Assembly: GCF_963678635.1 (NCBI RefSeq)
Contig: NC_087062.1
Span: forward strand, 67,753,415-67,817,414
Source of the DNA: Symsagittifera roscoffensis
Taxonomy: Eukaryota > Xenacoelomorpha > Acoela > Convolutidae
DNA: 64,000 nt
Direction of reading: 5' to 3'
The notes beneath the pieces are model-generated. The model ran no database searches, was not told where the DNA came from, and worked only from the letters and a program-made list of their open reading frames with translations. The position numbers and the translations under genes were made by a program. Below, one piece after another: positions 1 to 12,700 of this stretch; the first letter of the stretch is position 1, and every line of letters starts with the position of its first letter.

Positions 1-536
1 CAACATTTTTTTAATTTTTTTTTTCATTTTTTTTAGTTCATCAATTTTTGTAGGCAAACGCTGCTCCATCAACCTAAAAAAGTAGTCGGAACATTCAAGG
101 CTTCGCCTTGATATGAGCAGTGTTGTTGTTCATTCATAACAATTTTGATATACAACTAAAACAGGGCATTCAGCTAATAAATATGGTTGAAAGTTTCAAA
201 GCTACTTCCTTAATAAATGAGTCTGAAAGTTTCATAGCTACTTCCTAAATCAGAGGCTGGTCTAGGCTTTTGAGTGGAAGAGATCATTTTAGAAGAATCA
301 ATAAGAATTATAAAATGTTCTGATGTTCATTTTTCCTACTATTCTTGTAGAGTGAGAAGGAACTATGCCGTAGAAAGGATATATTTTCAAACAATTTTAG
401 TTGCCTCAAAGAAAGCTCGTAGAGGCTCAAATGTGACATCACATTGAAGCCCGTTGAACTTGTTGAAAAGAAACCTGAAAAAATCTGTTTCTTAAAAAAA
501 TGACCGAATATTTACAATTTTCGTAATTTGTTTTAG
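1..536 (+). other. Intron upstream of DNAH10 exon 1, with repeat end
   Basis: No coding exon seen. Positions about 60-130 hold the 3' end of a family-A Helentron-like repeat: AGTCGGAACATTC, then hairpin CAAGGC-TTC-GCCTTG, then a short tail ending TTGTT. The rest is AT-rich. Confidence 0.5.
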
Positions 537-791
537 CAATCGCAGCTGGAGCGTCTGCAGTCCAAGAAGCTGACCACTCTGATGTTTGACGAGAACCTGC
601 AAAAGTACGTCAATCTGGACAAGGAAATAGACTCCAAGATCAAGTTCAAGTTCATCCACAGTCTCAAGTTGAACCTGGAACCCCTCGTGTTTGCCCTGCA
701 GGACTACGCCAAGAGTTGGATCAATGACCTGGGGGGTCTGCTGCATGAACAGTGCAAGACGCAGATGGATGAATTGAAGGCAGATTTGGAT
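537..791 (+). CDS. DNAH10: DNAH10 exon 1 (in-window numbering), tail
   Basis: Residues 1-85, helical tail segment. Acceptor TTTTAG, donor GTGAGA, phase 0 at both ends. The preceding exon lies outside the window. Confidence 0.85.
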
Positions 792-3700
792 GTGAGACTA
801 CATTTTGCTTACCGTCGGTTGATGCTTAAACTAGACATAAAACATCGCTGCCATTACTCGATATTAAACGAAGTACGGCTCCCAGAATTTTATTTAGAAC
901 CCCAAAACCAAATTAACTTTTTTTTTGGTTCTATTGGATTGAATTTGATCTATAAAGGAATCACTTAGGAAATTTATTGAATTGTTTATGCTTTGCAGCA
1001 ACTGGACATGGACCTCAAGAAGTCTCCAAATGAGCTTGAGGATTTGAAATTTGTTTTGGCCACTATCGGCAAGATCAAAGACATCTCACTGGATGTAGAG
1101 ATGAAGATCGGCGACATCCAAGAGGCGTACAGGACCCTGGACATGTATAAGATAGAAGTGCCCCAGGATGAAATGATTTTGCAGAGAAGCATCAGAGACC
1201 AATGGGAGGAACTGCAGATGGAGGGAAAAAGAATCGATGCCAGGTTAGTTTCTGAACGTTTGCCATGATTATTGTCTCAAGTTTTGCTTTTTGTTGCGAA
1301 GTTGAAAATTCTTTGCATGTATTTGCTTTCATTAATTAGAAGTGTTATACCGGTAAAATGAATGGCGTCTGAAACGAGTTTCTTCTTTCAGAAACTTAAT
1401 TGCTTTACTTTGGATGCTTTAGCTTTAAGTACGAAGTGAGTTTCTAGTTGGAAACTACAGTTGCTTTGAGAAAAAATAATAAGAACTTATCAGGTTTTAG
1501 ACCTGCAGTCATTTTTTAAAACTCATTTTCACTTTTTCAGACTGGTTCCGACGAAGAGGAAGTTCACGCAGATCACCCAGCAGGACATTGAGAAGTTCGG
1601 ACAGAAGCTGGCAGACTTTCAGCAGAGGTTCCAGCTAGAGGGACCCGGCGCCGTCGGAAACGACCTGGACAAAGGTAGCATAAGTATTTTGCTCAATATC
1701 TCCGAGGGAGTCACGAAATATGTATGCTCGATGTGGTGTATTATTTCGTCAGAGCAGTTTCGGCAATAGATGCAGTAGTTCATTTGAAAATATCAGCCCC
1801 CCTCTCTCTTTCGCGCGATGAGGATGAATCATCTCAATAATTGGTCCTCAAACTGATTGGTTCTCAAACTTCAGATCGGTCCTCAAGATATTACGGAAAG
1901 AATCAACCAGTAGAGCTCAATGTTGTGCTTTATTCTAACAACATTTGGGTCAACTTTACACTTATTACAAACTGCAGCTCTTCGGAGACTCAATTCCTCT
2001 CGTTGCATTTAAATCTTCAATATTACCTCTCGTTTGCAAATTCGTATTATATGAATTCGTATGATATTCGAGCAAGTATTATTCAAATTTCCCTAACCAA
2101 ACCACACGTTAAAAACTGTTCAATAGATCGGACCGAAAAATTATAGAACAAAGGCAATTACATTGACCCGTGCTGTAAATAGAATCCCGTGGTTGCTCAC
2201 TTTAAAAAGTTATTTACTGTTTATTTTAGGTCTGCAACTTCTTGGAACTTATCAGAAAGAGTTGGAAGAGTTCGACGCGGAGCGACAGGAGCTGGCGAAT
2301 GCGGAGAAGTTGTTTGATCTGCCCATCACCGCCTACCCTCAAATGCTGGAAGTGCAGAAACAGGTAAGCAACTTGTTTGACAATTTGGGGCAGTTAACCT
2401 GCGTTTTGATGCAGTTTGAAAGTCGAATTGAATCGTCTTATTTAAAGTTTTAACTACACTCTTAAAGCTTTTCAAGAGTCGATGAACGTAGTGATGACTC
2501 ATATAAAGGTCTTGGTGATTTTTTTGTGTTTTCTTTTTCGGAAAAAGTCTTAAAATGCTTCAATAACTGCAGATGTGCATTCATACATATTTATGCATTT
2601 ATGAATGCACTTAGGTATACATGCGCTTTTTGAGTTAAATTTGATTTCATCCGCTGAAATTTAGGTAAATTGCACTCTCCAAACGAACGTGGAAATGGCA
2701 CGAAAATTGTGAACGATTTCTAGTTTCGAAAGTAAAATTTAAATTACAGATTTCCCAGCAGAAGAAAAAATTTACTTATTGATCCAGTTTTCTGAAATTG
2801 GGTTAGTTTCATCGAAAAAGTGTCAATCATGAACTGTTCTTTAAATCTTAAAATTCAATGAGGGCATTTTTTTTTCAAATTTGAAATTTGACTCTTCCAA
2901 CTGTCTGTTGGTTGTGTAAATTTACAGTACAGTAGAGCCGTACTATTTTGTGTCATATAGTTTGATGAACTTTGAAGTTGAGGATCAGATCTGGTCAATC
3001 AAATTAAAAATAATGTACGGGAACAAAAACACCAGATGGCTAAACTATTAAAAAAATACCAAAATGTGTGTAACCTTTGTTCGAAAAATCGAGCAGGCTT
3101 ATTTAGTTATTCATTTAAAAGAATTTTCCTCACATAATCATAGTTATGGGTTGAATGATTTATCATATTATAGCCCTATCAGCCTTGATTTAAACGATGT
3201 TAAAAAGTTATCAAAAAATGCACCAGCATCGAGAAAAACCGATTTGAAGTTTTTGAGTTGATCTAATTTCGAGCGAGTAAAGCGAGCGAGTAGGCTTATT
3301 ATAGAAAAATGTCATGAAATTTGAGTTTAACTCCAGTAAAATTATTTTCCAAAGTATTTTCGGGCTATTTTGGGAATGAAAAACACCGTAATTTAAAAAA
3401 AGTATGGGCAAAAAAATATAGAAAACTTTTTATTTTTTTTGTCATTTTTCGACTAAAACCGTTTCCGGATTTGCTTTACTGTAATTGTCGAAGATGCCCA
3501 AATTCTATGTTTTTATGTCAAATCCTTTTATAACGCGACTTACAAAAACCATCGTTAATATTGAAAAAAAAAACATGAAAATGCTTTTTAGCTATCCTTG
3601 TATTAATTGATTATGACTGTTGTCAGATGAAAGGCATGCAGCAGATCTACCAGATCTTCAAGAACCAGAAGGTAGCGAGAGAGGAGTGGGCTCAGACTCT

Positions 3701-6700
3701 GTGGGTGAATCTGAACATTGAGCAGCTGCAGAAGGGCATCGAGGACTTCATCCGGGAGCTGAAGAGACTCCCGAGGGACGTGAAAGGGTTGGCAGTGGCG
3801 GCTACAGTCGAGGGAAAGATGAAAGAATTCAAGGACTCCATTCCACTGTTCGCCGACTTGAAGAACGAAGCCTTGAGAGAGAGGTACATAGTGATTGCAT
3901 GTTTAAATGAGCTTCATCGGCCTCTTGTTTGACAGCCTGTTTCGTTGGATTGACCTACTGAATCAGTCAAGCAAATAAAATCAGCGGAGTGGTGGAACTT
4001 GGATTTTTATAGGGGGATTCAAATTATCGAAATTATATGCCTAGGGGTTTTTGAAGTTCGCTTGCCAAAATTCTAGATAAAGGCAATTTAGAACAGATTC
4101 CGATATTGGATTTGTTATTTTTAGACATTGGAAAGATTTGATGGACAAGACGGGCAAGAAGTTCGACATGAACCCGGACACTTTCACTCTTCAGAACCTG
4201 TTTGCGATGGAGCTGCACAACTACACGGAGACCATAGGAGACATTGTGGGCATGGCTATGAAGGAACTCAGCATCGAAAAGGTAACGCACAAAATGCAGT
4301 TTCGTGAAAAGTGTTTCCTTGATTTTCATATTTTTGTGGGCGACATTTTAGGCGACATTTTTTATCACATCAAAAACTGACTGTTCCTTTCAAGACATGT
4401 TCAATAAAAATTGTAAACAAATTCTAAACAGTTTGAATTAGTATTGGTGAAAATTGATTACTAAAAACGTGACTAAAAATGATGACTAACCAAGAAACTC
4501 GTTATAGTTTGATTTACTTTCCTACAAGCTCTTACCTAAAAAACGACATATGAATTCTTTCTGTAGGGTGTGAAAGAAGTTGTTGAGACGTGGGAGGGCA
4601 TGAAGTTCACCATCATTAAGTACATGAAGGGAACAGTGGAAAGAGGGTCCATTTTGGGACCATGTGACGAGATCCTCCAGATTCTAGACGACAATGCTAT
4701 GAATCTACAGAGCATGTCCGCTTCCAGGTTCATCGGCCCATTTCTAACACAGGTGGGCACTAGATTTGCTCAGATACGTGGCTGATTGTCATCAAATAAG
4801 TCGAAGCGCAGTATGAAAGAATGAATTCTTTGTTCATTCAAAGACACGGTAAATGCGGAAAATAGGCCTGTTGTGATTAGAGTTCTAAGAGTTAATGAGC
4901 GAAGTGAGCTCGTATTTAGGTCGTATTGTTTTTTGTTTCCAAAATTTGAAGAAAGTGACAGAATATTTGTGATCGGATTGGATTTCAGTTTAAAGCAAAT
5001 AGTTTTTTGGTTTTGGCGGAAAGATGCAGTGCCTTGAGCTCAAAGTTAAATAATTTTTGAGAGTATTTTTCAGGATGTTATAGAGGTTTCAAAGTTGCCA
5101 ATTGTAATCAAAACGAGGCAAATTGTTTCAGTATTTTACCAGCTACAATGCTTTGTATATGAACCCTAATAATCTGTATCTAAGTGCAAGCTACCCTGGG
5201 GATCACAGTGAACATAACCGAAGGAAAACACAAACAAGACTGCTTGTATATCAAGGCAAAGCCCGGAACATTCCGACGTCCGCTTAATTGGTATCAAATA
5301 GTTTTTGTGAAGAAAATATTTACATAAGCGCGAACTTAGTGTGTTACTATGAACCTTATTTTTTTTCTGACCTAACTCGCAAATAAAAGTGTTCATTAAA
5401 AATGTTCACTTATTTGGAAATTTCACTGTAGCATTGGAAATTGCATAGCATCTGTTCTCTACTTCAATGTGGATAGTTTTTAATCTTCTGTTTACTAATA
5501 AGCTTCCGTGGCTGATTGGTTAGTGTGAGTGAATCTTAATCTCGAGGGCGAAGGGTGGAATATCAGACGTGGCAGAATTTTTGCTAGTTCGAGGCTTATT
5601 TATACTTTTTTTGTACTTTATAAAGCTGTTTTTTTTTGTGTTCTTGCCAGTGTTTGCGTCTGTGTGAAAAAAAAACTTAAAATTTTGAACATAATCAAAA
5701 ATCAAGTGTAAAAATTTGGGACAATACGACCGACTAGCTTGCCTCAATTCAATTTGGAACAGGGATAATTCGCCATGCATGAATAGTTCGCGTTAGCTTT
5801 TCAGCATCATAAATATAATCTTCGAACCGCCCATTAATTAGTCACCGGCCTGGCCATTTTGGCACTTTTCAAACCTCTAAAATTGTACAAAAAATAACCT
5901 TCAATGGGGTTATAAAAAAAGTTTTAAATTCTATTATTTTGATTGCCGAAATTTGAGCGAATCAAAAAGCCACCCCAAGCATAAATGTTCCGCACTTTCT
6001 TCGAAAGTCAAAAAGTTAAGACCGCTCGTGTATCCAGGACAAAGCCCTAAATATTCCGACTGCCCCTGAACTGGTCTCTAAACTATAAACTATAAAATTT
6101 GGACTGCGAAGATATATTAAAGTTGAAATATTAAGTGCTAAAATTCTAGTCGTATACGTAATTAGTATGAAAATTTAGTTTGCCTCAATACAATATGGAA
6201 TAATTATGAGTGAGAACAATTATTATGGATAATTCACATGTATATATGTTTCATGGATAATTCGCGTATTATTTATTAAGTAATTAAATGCGCCGGCTCT
6301 AATCGCTCATAGGCTACTGCGGCTACTGCAAGCATAACCGCTTGGTAATCTTGAGGTTCCAGAAGCGCTCTCCACATTGTGAAATATCTTTGAATTTAAG
6401 AAAAAACCACCTCAAGCATATATATTTCTCACTTCTTCGAAATTCGAAAAAAAAAAGAAAATGAACTGCACGCTATCCAAAGTTAAGCCGAATTGAATTT
6501 TAAAAAATGACAAATTTGGCTGATTTTTGCAGTAAACGGTTAGTTTATCTAAATAATTTGATAGAAGTTGAAAAGTTGAAAAATTCGAGTTTTTTTCACG
6601 TTAAAAAACTGTTAATTAACATGCAGTTTGTGAACAAATATATTCTGCCGATATTTTAATTTTAGCATAATGTACTGGGCAAAATAGTTCGTCTTAGAAA

Positions 6701-9700
6701 TCAAGTTTTTATAAGAAAGTGTTAATAATAAATTTATTATCATAGAATAATCTTGAAATTCAAAGCTCTTTAAGGTAATTTTTTTTCTATGAAACTTGAA
6801 AACTTAAACAAATCAAGTCAACTTTTTTTGTTGTTTTTTGCGTTCATCGGTTTTTTTCCAACTATCTGTTGGCTTTGTTTTGTCATACGTTTTGAAATAG
6901 CAAATTTTACTTTGAGCCTTGATCCTTCTAGGTGCAAAACTGGGAGAAGAGTTTATCTCACATTGGGGAAGTGATTGAGATATGGCTGGTGGTGCAGAGA
7001 AAGTGGATGTACCTCGAGGGCATCTTCATCGGGGGAGACATCCGCGCCCAACTCCCAGACGAGGCCAGGAAGTTCGACATCATCAATGGGAAATTCAAAG
7101 GGGTCAGTTAATAACAAATTCGGGCCGTGTTTTCTCAAGAAAGAGATTAAGTTTGAGCTAAATATTGTTCAATAAAGTTCAAGAGTTGCGATCTATTTGA
7201 ATAATAACAAAACATCAAATTTATGCCACGAAATACAAAAAAAACCTTCTAAATGAATTATGTTTTTGATGGATTTTTTGCTTCCTTCTCGGGCGGAATA
7301 TGAAAATGCAGTCTTTTGATTCGTTTGAGTTCAGTATCTTTACCAATCTTTCGTAGTCGTTTAGTGATACATTTATTCTTGATTCAGATCATGAGTGACA
7401 CTGTTGCCAATCCTAAGATCAAAGACGCATGTCATGCCGACAATCGTCTGCAAGACCTGGAGATGCTGAGTGAAGGTCTGGAAAGGTGTCAGAAGTCTTT
7501 GAATGACTACTTGGACTCGAAGAGGAACGCTTTCCCGAGGTTCTTTTTCATATCGGACGACGAGTTGCTGTCTATTCTGGGAAGCAGCGATCCTAGCTGC
7601 GTGCAAGAGCATATGATCAAGGTTAAAGAATTCTTTTTTGCCCAGTTTTTCTTGTCACTTGTTTTGGTGAAAGTTACTCTAATTTGAGAAATCATTAAGA
7701 TACTTAATTTTCTTCGAATTTGGAAGAATAAGTGGCCATTAAACAATTTATCAGCAAATTGTATGACTTTCTCTGATTAAGAGTCATGAACGTAGTGAAT
7801 ACTCTTATATAGGTCTTGGTGATTTTTTTGTCTTTTTTTCAGGAGAAAGTCTTAAATTTGCCACGATTTCAGCTTTGATTTCTTTTTAAGTTCAGTTCAT
7901 TTCTATCAGGAACTTAGAGTTGCTTTTGTCAAAATTCTTTTATAAAATCTTTCATAAATAAAAGCCCCTGAAAAAGCCCTGATTGGTTGAAAACCATCAC
8001 CACCATATTGCGGAGTTAACAAATATGTATTCTTTTGCTGTAGGAAAGAATTGTAATTTACCTTTCAGAGACCAGAACGTTTTGGACGAACCGAGAAATA
8101 GATTGAGATAAATAAGAATTTATCCTGAACAGCATAGCCTTAACACCTCGATAAAAGCAAGATTATCTTATTTATCCCATTTTTCGCCAGTAATTTAAAT
8201 CGGGTTTCGCCTTGACGACTAATGAAATAGAAAACTTGATGATAGTAGTTTTTGAATCATCTCTTTTTTGATTAGATGTACGACAACGTCTCCAGCCTTC
8301 GTTTTGACACCGGCAACAACGGAGAGAATGTTGCGGGGGCGATGGTGTCGGCGGAGAAAGAAGTTATGGAGTTCCGATCTCCCATCCCCACCGAGGGAAG
8401 AGTAGAAGAGTGGATGACTGCTGTTCTCATTGAGATGAGGCGATCTAACCGACTCATCACGAAGGAGGCTGTGTACAAGTACTGTGAGGACAGGTCAAGG
8501 TATGATTTCACATGTTTCTCATGAAATTATTCTAGGCTCTTTTCCAGTTCCCCCCTCTGAATTTCAGTTTATGAAAGTCTATTTAAAATGACTTTTCATG
8601 TAAAAAATTGCTTTAAAACGTGTCAGCGTGTGCAAGTGAACAAATTTTTACATCATTTCTGGCATGCAAAACGCCGTGTGAGCAATTTTTGAACAACTTT
8701 TTTGGTAATTTTACGAGGGTGTTGGAAAACTGGAAAAAAGCTTTATTCTAGTACAATCCGGGATTTTTCGCTTCTGTTTTTTTTCTATTATTATTTTTTT
8801 CGAGTTCTATTCTTTCACGCGGTCCAATGCTCAGATTGAAAAATTGTAATCCATTTTTAGGGTGGAGTGGATGTTAATGTACCAAGGCATGGTAGTTCTG
8901 GCAACCAACCAGATCTGGTGGACATGGGAGGTGGAAGACGTTTTCCAGAAGGTCAAGAAAGGTCACAAACTAGCCCTGAAGCAGTACGCACAGAAACTCA
9001 CCAAACAACTTGATGACTTGGTCGTGAAGGTCAGGTCGCCCCTGGATAGAAATGACCGAGCCAAATTCAACACAGTGCTGATTATCGAAGTGCACGCCAG
9101 AGATATTGTAGACAGTTTCGTTAGGGATAGGTGAGTTTAACTATTGGACTTAAAGAGACTCCCAAAGCAAAAAAATTCTCGAATCGAAATAAAATCATAT
9201 ACATTTTGAAATCTTGCATTTCCCCTCATCGAAAAAACATCGTTTCTTTGATTGAAATTCGCACATGACTAACACTTGGGTTGCTCATTAAAGGGTGCTT
9301 ATTGGCTGCTGGGCATAGTAGAGATGATTGTTAAAAAGATTTGAAACTAAAACAGGCGAAAAACAGCTGAGCCAGCGTAGTGTTTTTTTTCTTTTTCTGG
9401 AAAATATTTCTCAGCCCTCAGCCACAAGGTTCATTCGGGTTTTAATTAGAATGGATAATTTCTCCACACATTATTCTAAAATTAACTTGGTGATTCACTA
9501 CAATAGTAGGCACAATCGCAAAAAAACACATCGTCCTCAATGCTTTTAACGGCGCACTATGTAGTACAAAATGCGCGTGTACCAGTAGAACAACCTGGCG
9601 ATCGTGAACAACTTTTGTTTTTTATTCAATGAAGACGAAGTTGGCTTCACAGAGACCTGTTGTTGTAGCCTATTGTGCTTAATTTGAAAATCAGTGAAAA

Positions 9701-12700
9701 CAACTGCATTTCAGTATCATGGACGCGAAAGAGTTCAAGTGGGAGAGTCAGCTTCGGTTCTACTGGACGAAGGACGACGATGAATTATTCATCCAGCAGT
9801 GCACTGGCACCTTCGGGTATGGATACGAATACATGGGACTTAACGGACGACTGGTCATCACTCCTCTCACCGATCGAATCTACTTAACTCTAACTCAGGT
9901 AGGTTACAAGAATGCCACTACTTCTTCATCTGGTATTCTCATCCTTTAGTTGAGCTTCAGGGCTAAGTTTATTCCTCATTTTAGTCCATTTTTGGTCCTG
10001 AAAGAGGGGTGAGATCTTGAATTTGAAGAAACTGGAGCTGAGTAATACTTAATTTTGTTTTTTATTTACTCTGAGACGAATGATTTCAATCGTTTATAAT
10101 TGATACCTATTTCTGCTCATATCTGCTTCAACTCAGCTCGGTTTAAAAATAAATCAGTATGTTACCAATTGGGGGGCTCATTCACTTTTTTTTTAAAGTA
10201 GGAAATAAAGGAATTAGCGTTTTGCAATAGAAAGTGTTTCATGTTTTAGGCTCTCAATATGTACCTCGGTGGAGCTCCGGCTGGTCCTGCGGGAACTGGA
10301 AAAACTGAGACAACTAAAGACTTGGCGAAAGCACTCGGCTTGCTTTGTGTCGTCACAAACTGCGGTGAGGGAATGGATTTCAAAGCAGTCGGGAAAATCT
10401 TCTCGGGTCTGGCGCAGTGCGGTGCTTGGGGATGTTTTGACGAGTTCAACCGGATTGAGGCGGCGGTGTTGTCGGTTATCTCAACCCAGATCAAAGTTAT
10501 CCAGACTGCTCTGATCAACAAAGCGGCTCGATTCAATTTCGAGGGAACTGAGATTTCACTCGATCCAAGAATTGGTGTGTAACCCAATTTGTTTTAATAC
10601 CCTATATTTTTATTTCTTTTAGCGATCTGAGTTATGATTGGTCCTATGTTTTAGATTAATTTTGCTTAAGAGTAATGAATGTAGTGAATACTCTTGTATA
10701 GTCTTGATGAGTTTTTGTGTTTTTTTTTAGGAAAAAGTCCTAAAATTTGTTCACGCCAATTTTGATTTTACGTGGTTTGACTTTTGGTTTCTTGTTCAGT
10801 TCACTTCATTTCCTGCGTTAGAAGGAAGTTAGAGTTCACTATCGAACAGCAAAAATTTAAAAGGCCCGGAAAACGTGATCGACTTTTAATTTCGAAATTT
10901 GAATTTAATTATCAGATTTACCAGCGAAATAAAATTTTTACCTATAGGTCCAGTTTTCTCAAATTGGGTTAATTTTACCAAAAAAAGCCTTAGTTATAAA
11001 ATGTTTCTCTGCGTTCATTGACTCTCCAATTGCCTGTTGGCTATGTTTGTTTCTAGCAAGGGGGTAAAGCATCGTATCGACGATAAATATTTCGCGATAA
11101 ATTGAACCCTCTCGATAGATTATCCGATAATCGCGATTATCGCAATCTCTTATATATCTTTATTAGTGGTCTTCCATCCAAGAAACCACACTGTATTGTT
11201 TACCACGATAAAAATTATATACAATTTTATGGTACCCCAATGCACATTATGGTACCCCAATGCAAGCTAGAGATCGTAGCATTATCTAATATCGCTGATC
11301 TTGGGATTATCTAATATCGCTGATCAGCACCCATATATCACAAAATATAGATTCGAATTTATCGAGTTTCCAGTCGATAGATAATCGCGATACTTGAAAG
11401 CTTGTCGATGGATATTTCGATATATTGTATCGCGATATATTGGATATGCGACTATCGATGTCCCACCCCTGGTTGTTAGGTTAATTAATTTGAAAGCATG
11501 TGTTTCAGGTATCTTCATCACTATGAACCCTGGTTACGCAGGCAGGACTGAGTTGCCTGAGTCGGTGAAGGCACTGTTCCGTCCAGTGGTGGTGATTGTG
11601 CCAGACTTGACCCAGATCTGCGAGATCATGTTGCTGTCCGAGGGATTCCTCGTCGCCAGGGTAGGTATTCTAAAAATGGCCTGGTTGAATAGCTTTTTTA
11701 ATTGGAGCTGAGTTGATCAGTACCTCTCAGATGATATAAGTAAAATCCCGTTAAAAATGGCTTGTTGAAAATTCGAAAGTTATCTGGAGGTGAAAAATAC
11801 CCCAAGCACATTTTCCGTCACTATATGCGAAAGCCCCCAAATCAGATTTGAAGTTAAGGATGGATGCCATTTTAAAGCCTATAAAGTTTTATTCAAGACT
11901 ACAAATGAGCTAATCAGAGAACTAGATTTAAAGTGTAAACTGAAACTGGCGGACAGAAAAATGGTGATATATCACCAACTAAAAAAATAAACGAACAGTT
12001 ACATATTAATTATATAGCAGTTAGAAAAGTTATTCAATATTCAACTAACTTTAACATAATTTTGGCTAGGTTATACAAATTGCTCATCTGCGCTGATTCG
12101 TTTATGCTTCATCTGGTTTATAAGCACTCAAAAAGTTTTTGCAATCGAATTAAGCGTACTATAAAAACTTGAAACTTTTTGGGTTGTTTTTAGGTTCTGG
12201 CGACTAAGATGACGGTGCTGTACAAGCTGGCCAAGGAGCAGTTGTCCAAACAGCATCACTACGACTTCGGACTGCGTGCTCTGAAGAGTGTGTTGGTGAT
12301 GGCGGGAGAACTGAAGAGGGGCTCCCCTGACCTCACTGAAGACATTGTACTCATGAGGGCCCTCAGGGACATGAACATGCCTAAGTTAGTATCATTGGCA
12401 TTACTATCTACTTTTTATAAGAGGCAAGAGATTTAAGAGGGGTGACAGTGAATGATGTGGGGGACAATAAACAGTACCAAATCCAGATTATCCCATCGGA
12501 AATGAGAGAGAGAGAGAGAGAGAGATTGAGAGCTTTTGATGGTAGTTGGTGCCTCTAACAGGAGACTTAGTATTCTTTACAAAAACTATTTAGCTGAATG
12601 GCTGGATCCGAATGCTTGATGATTGAATTTGTCTTTTGAAATTTGATTTAATTGAAATTAGTTGGGTCTTTGACTTTTGTTAAGTTTCCAATGTTGTCTA

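Noticed and set aside
3064-3533. Small open frames in intron 4
   Set aside because: They overlap degenerate family-A2 repeat sequence and fall between exons whose phases join directly (exon 4 to exon 5).
10246-10587. 113-codon minus-strand frame over exon 13
   Set aside because: Antisense shadow of the strongly conserved AAA1 exon; no independent features.
11102-11314. 70-codon frame in intron 13
   Set aside because: Composed of the MITE with TATCG/CGATA words; not a protein.
12503-12525. Possible CRISPR-like or regular repeat array
   Set aside because: Plain GA microsatellite. No spaced repeat array of CRISPR form occurs anywhere in the window, and the genome is eukaryotic.
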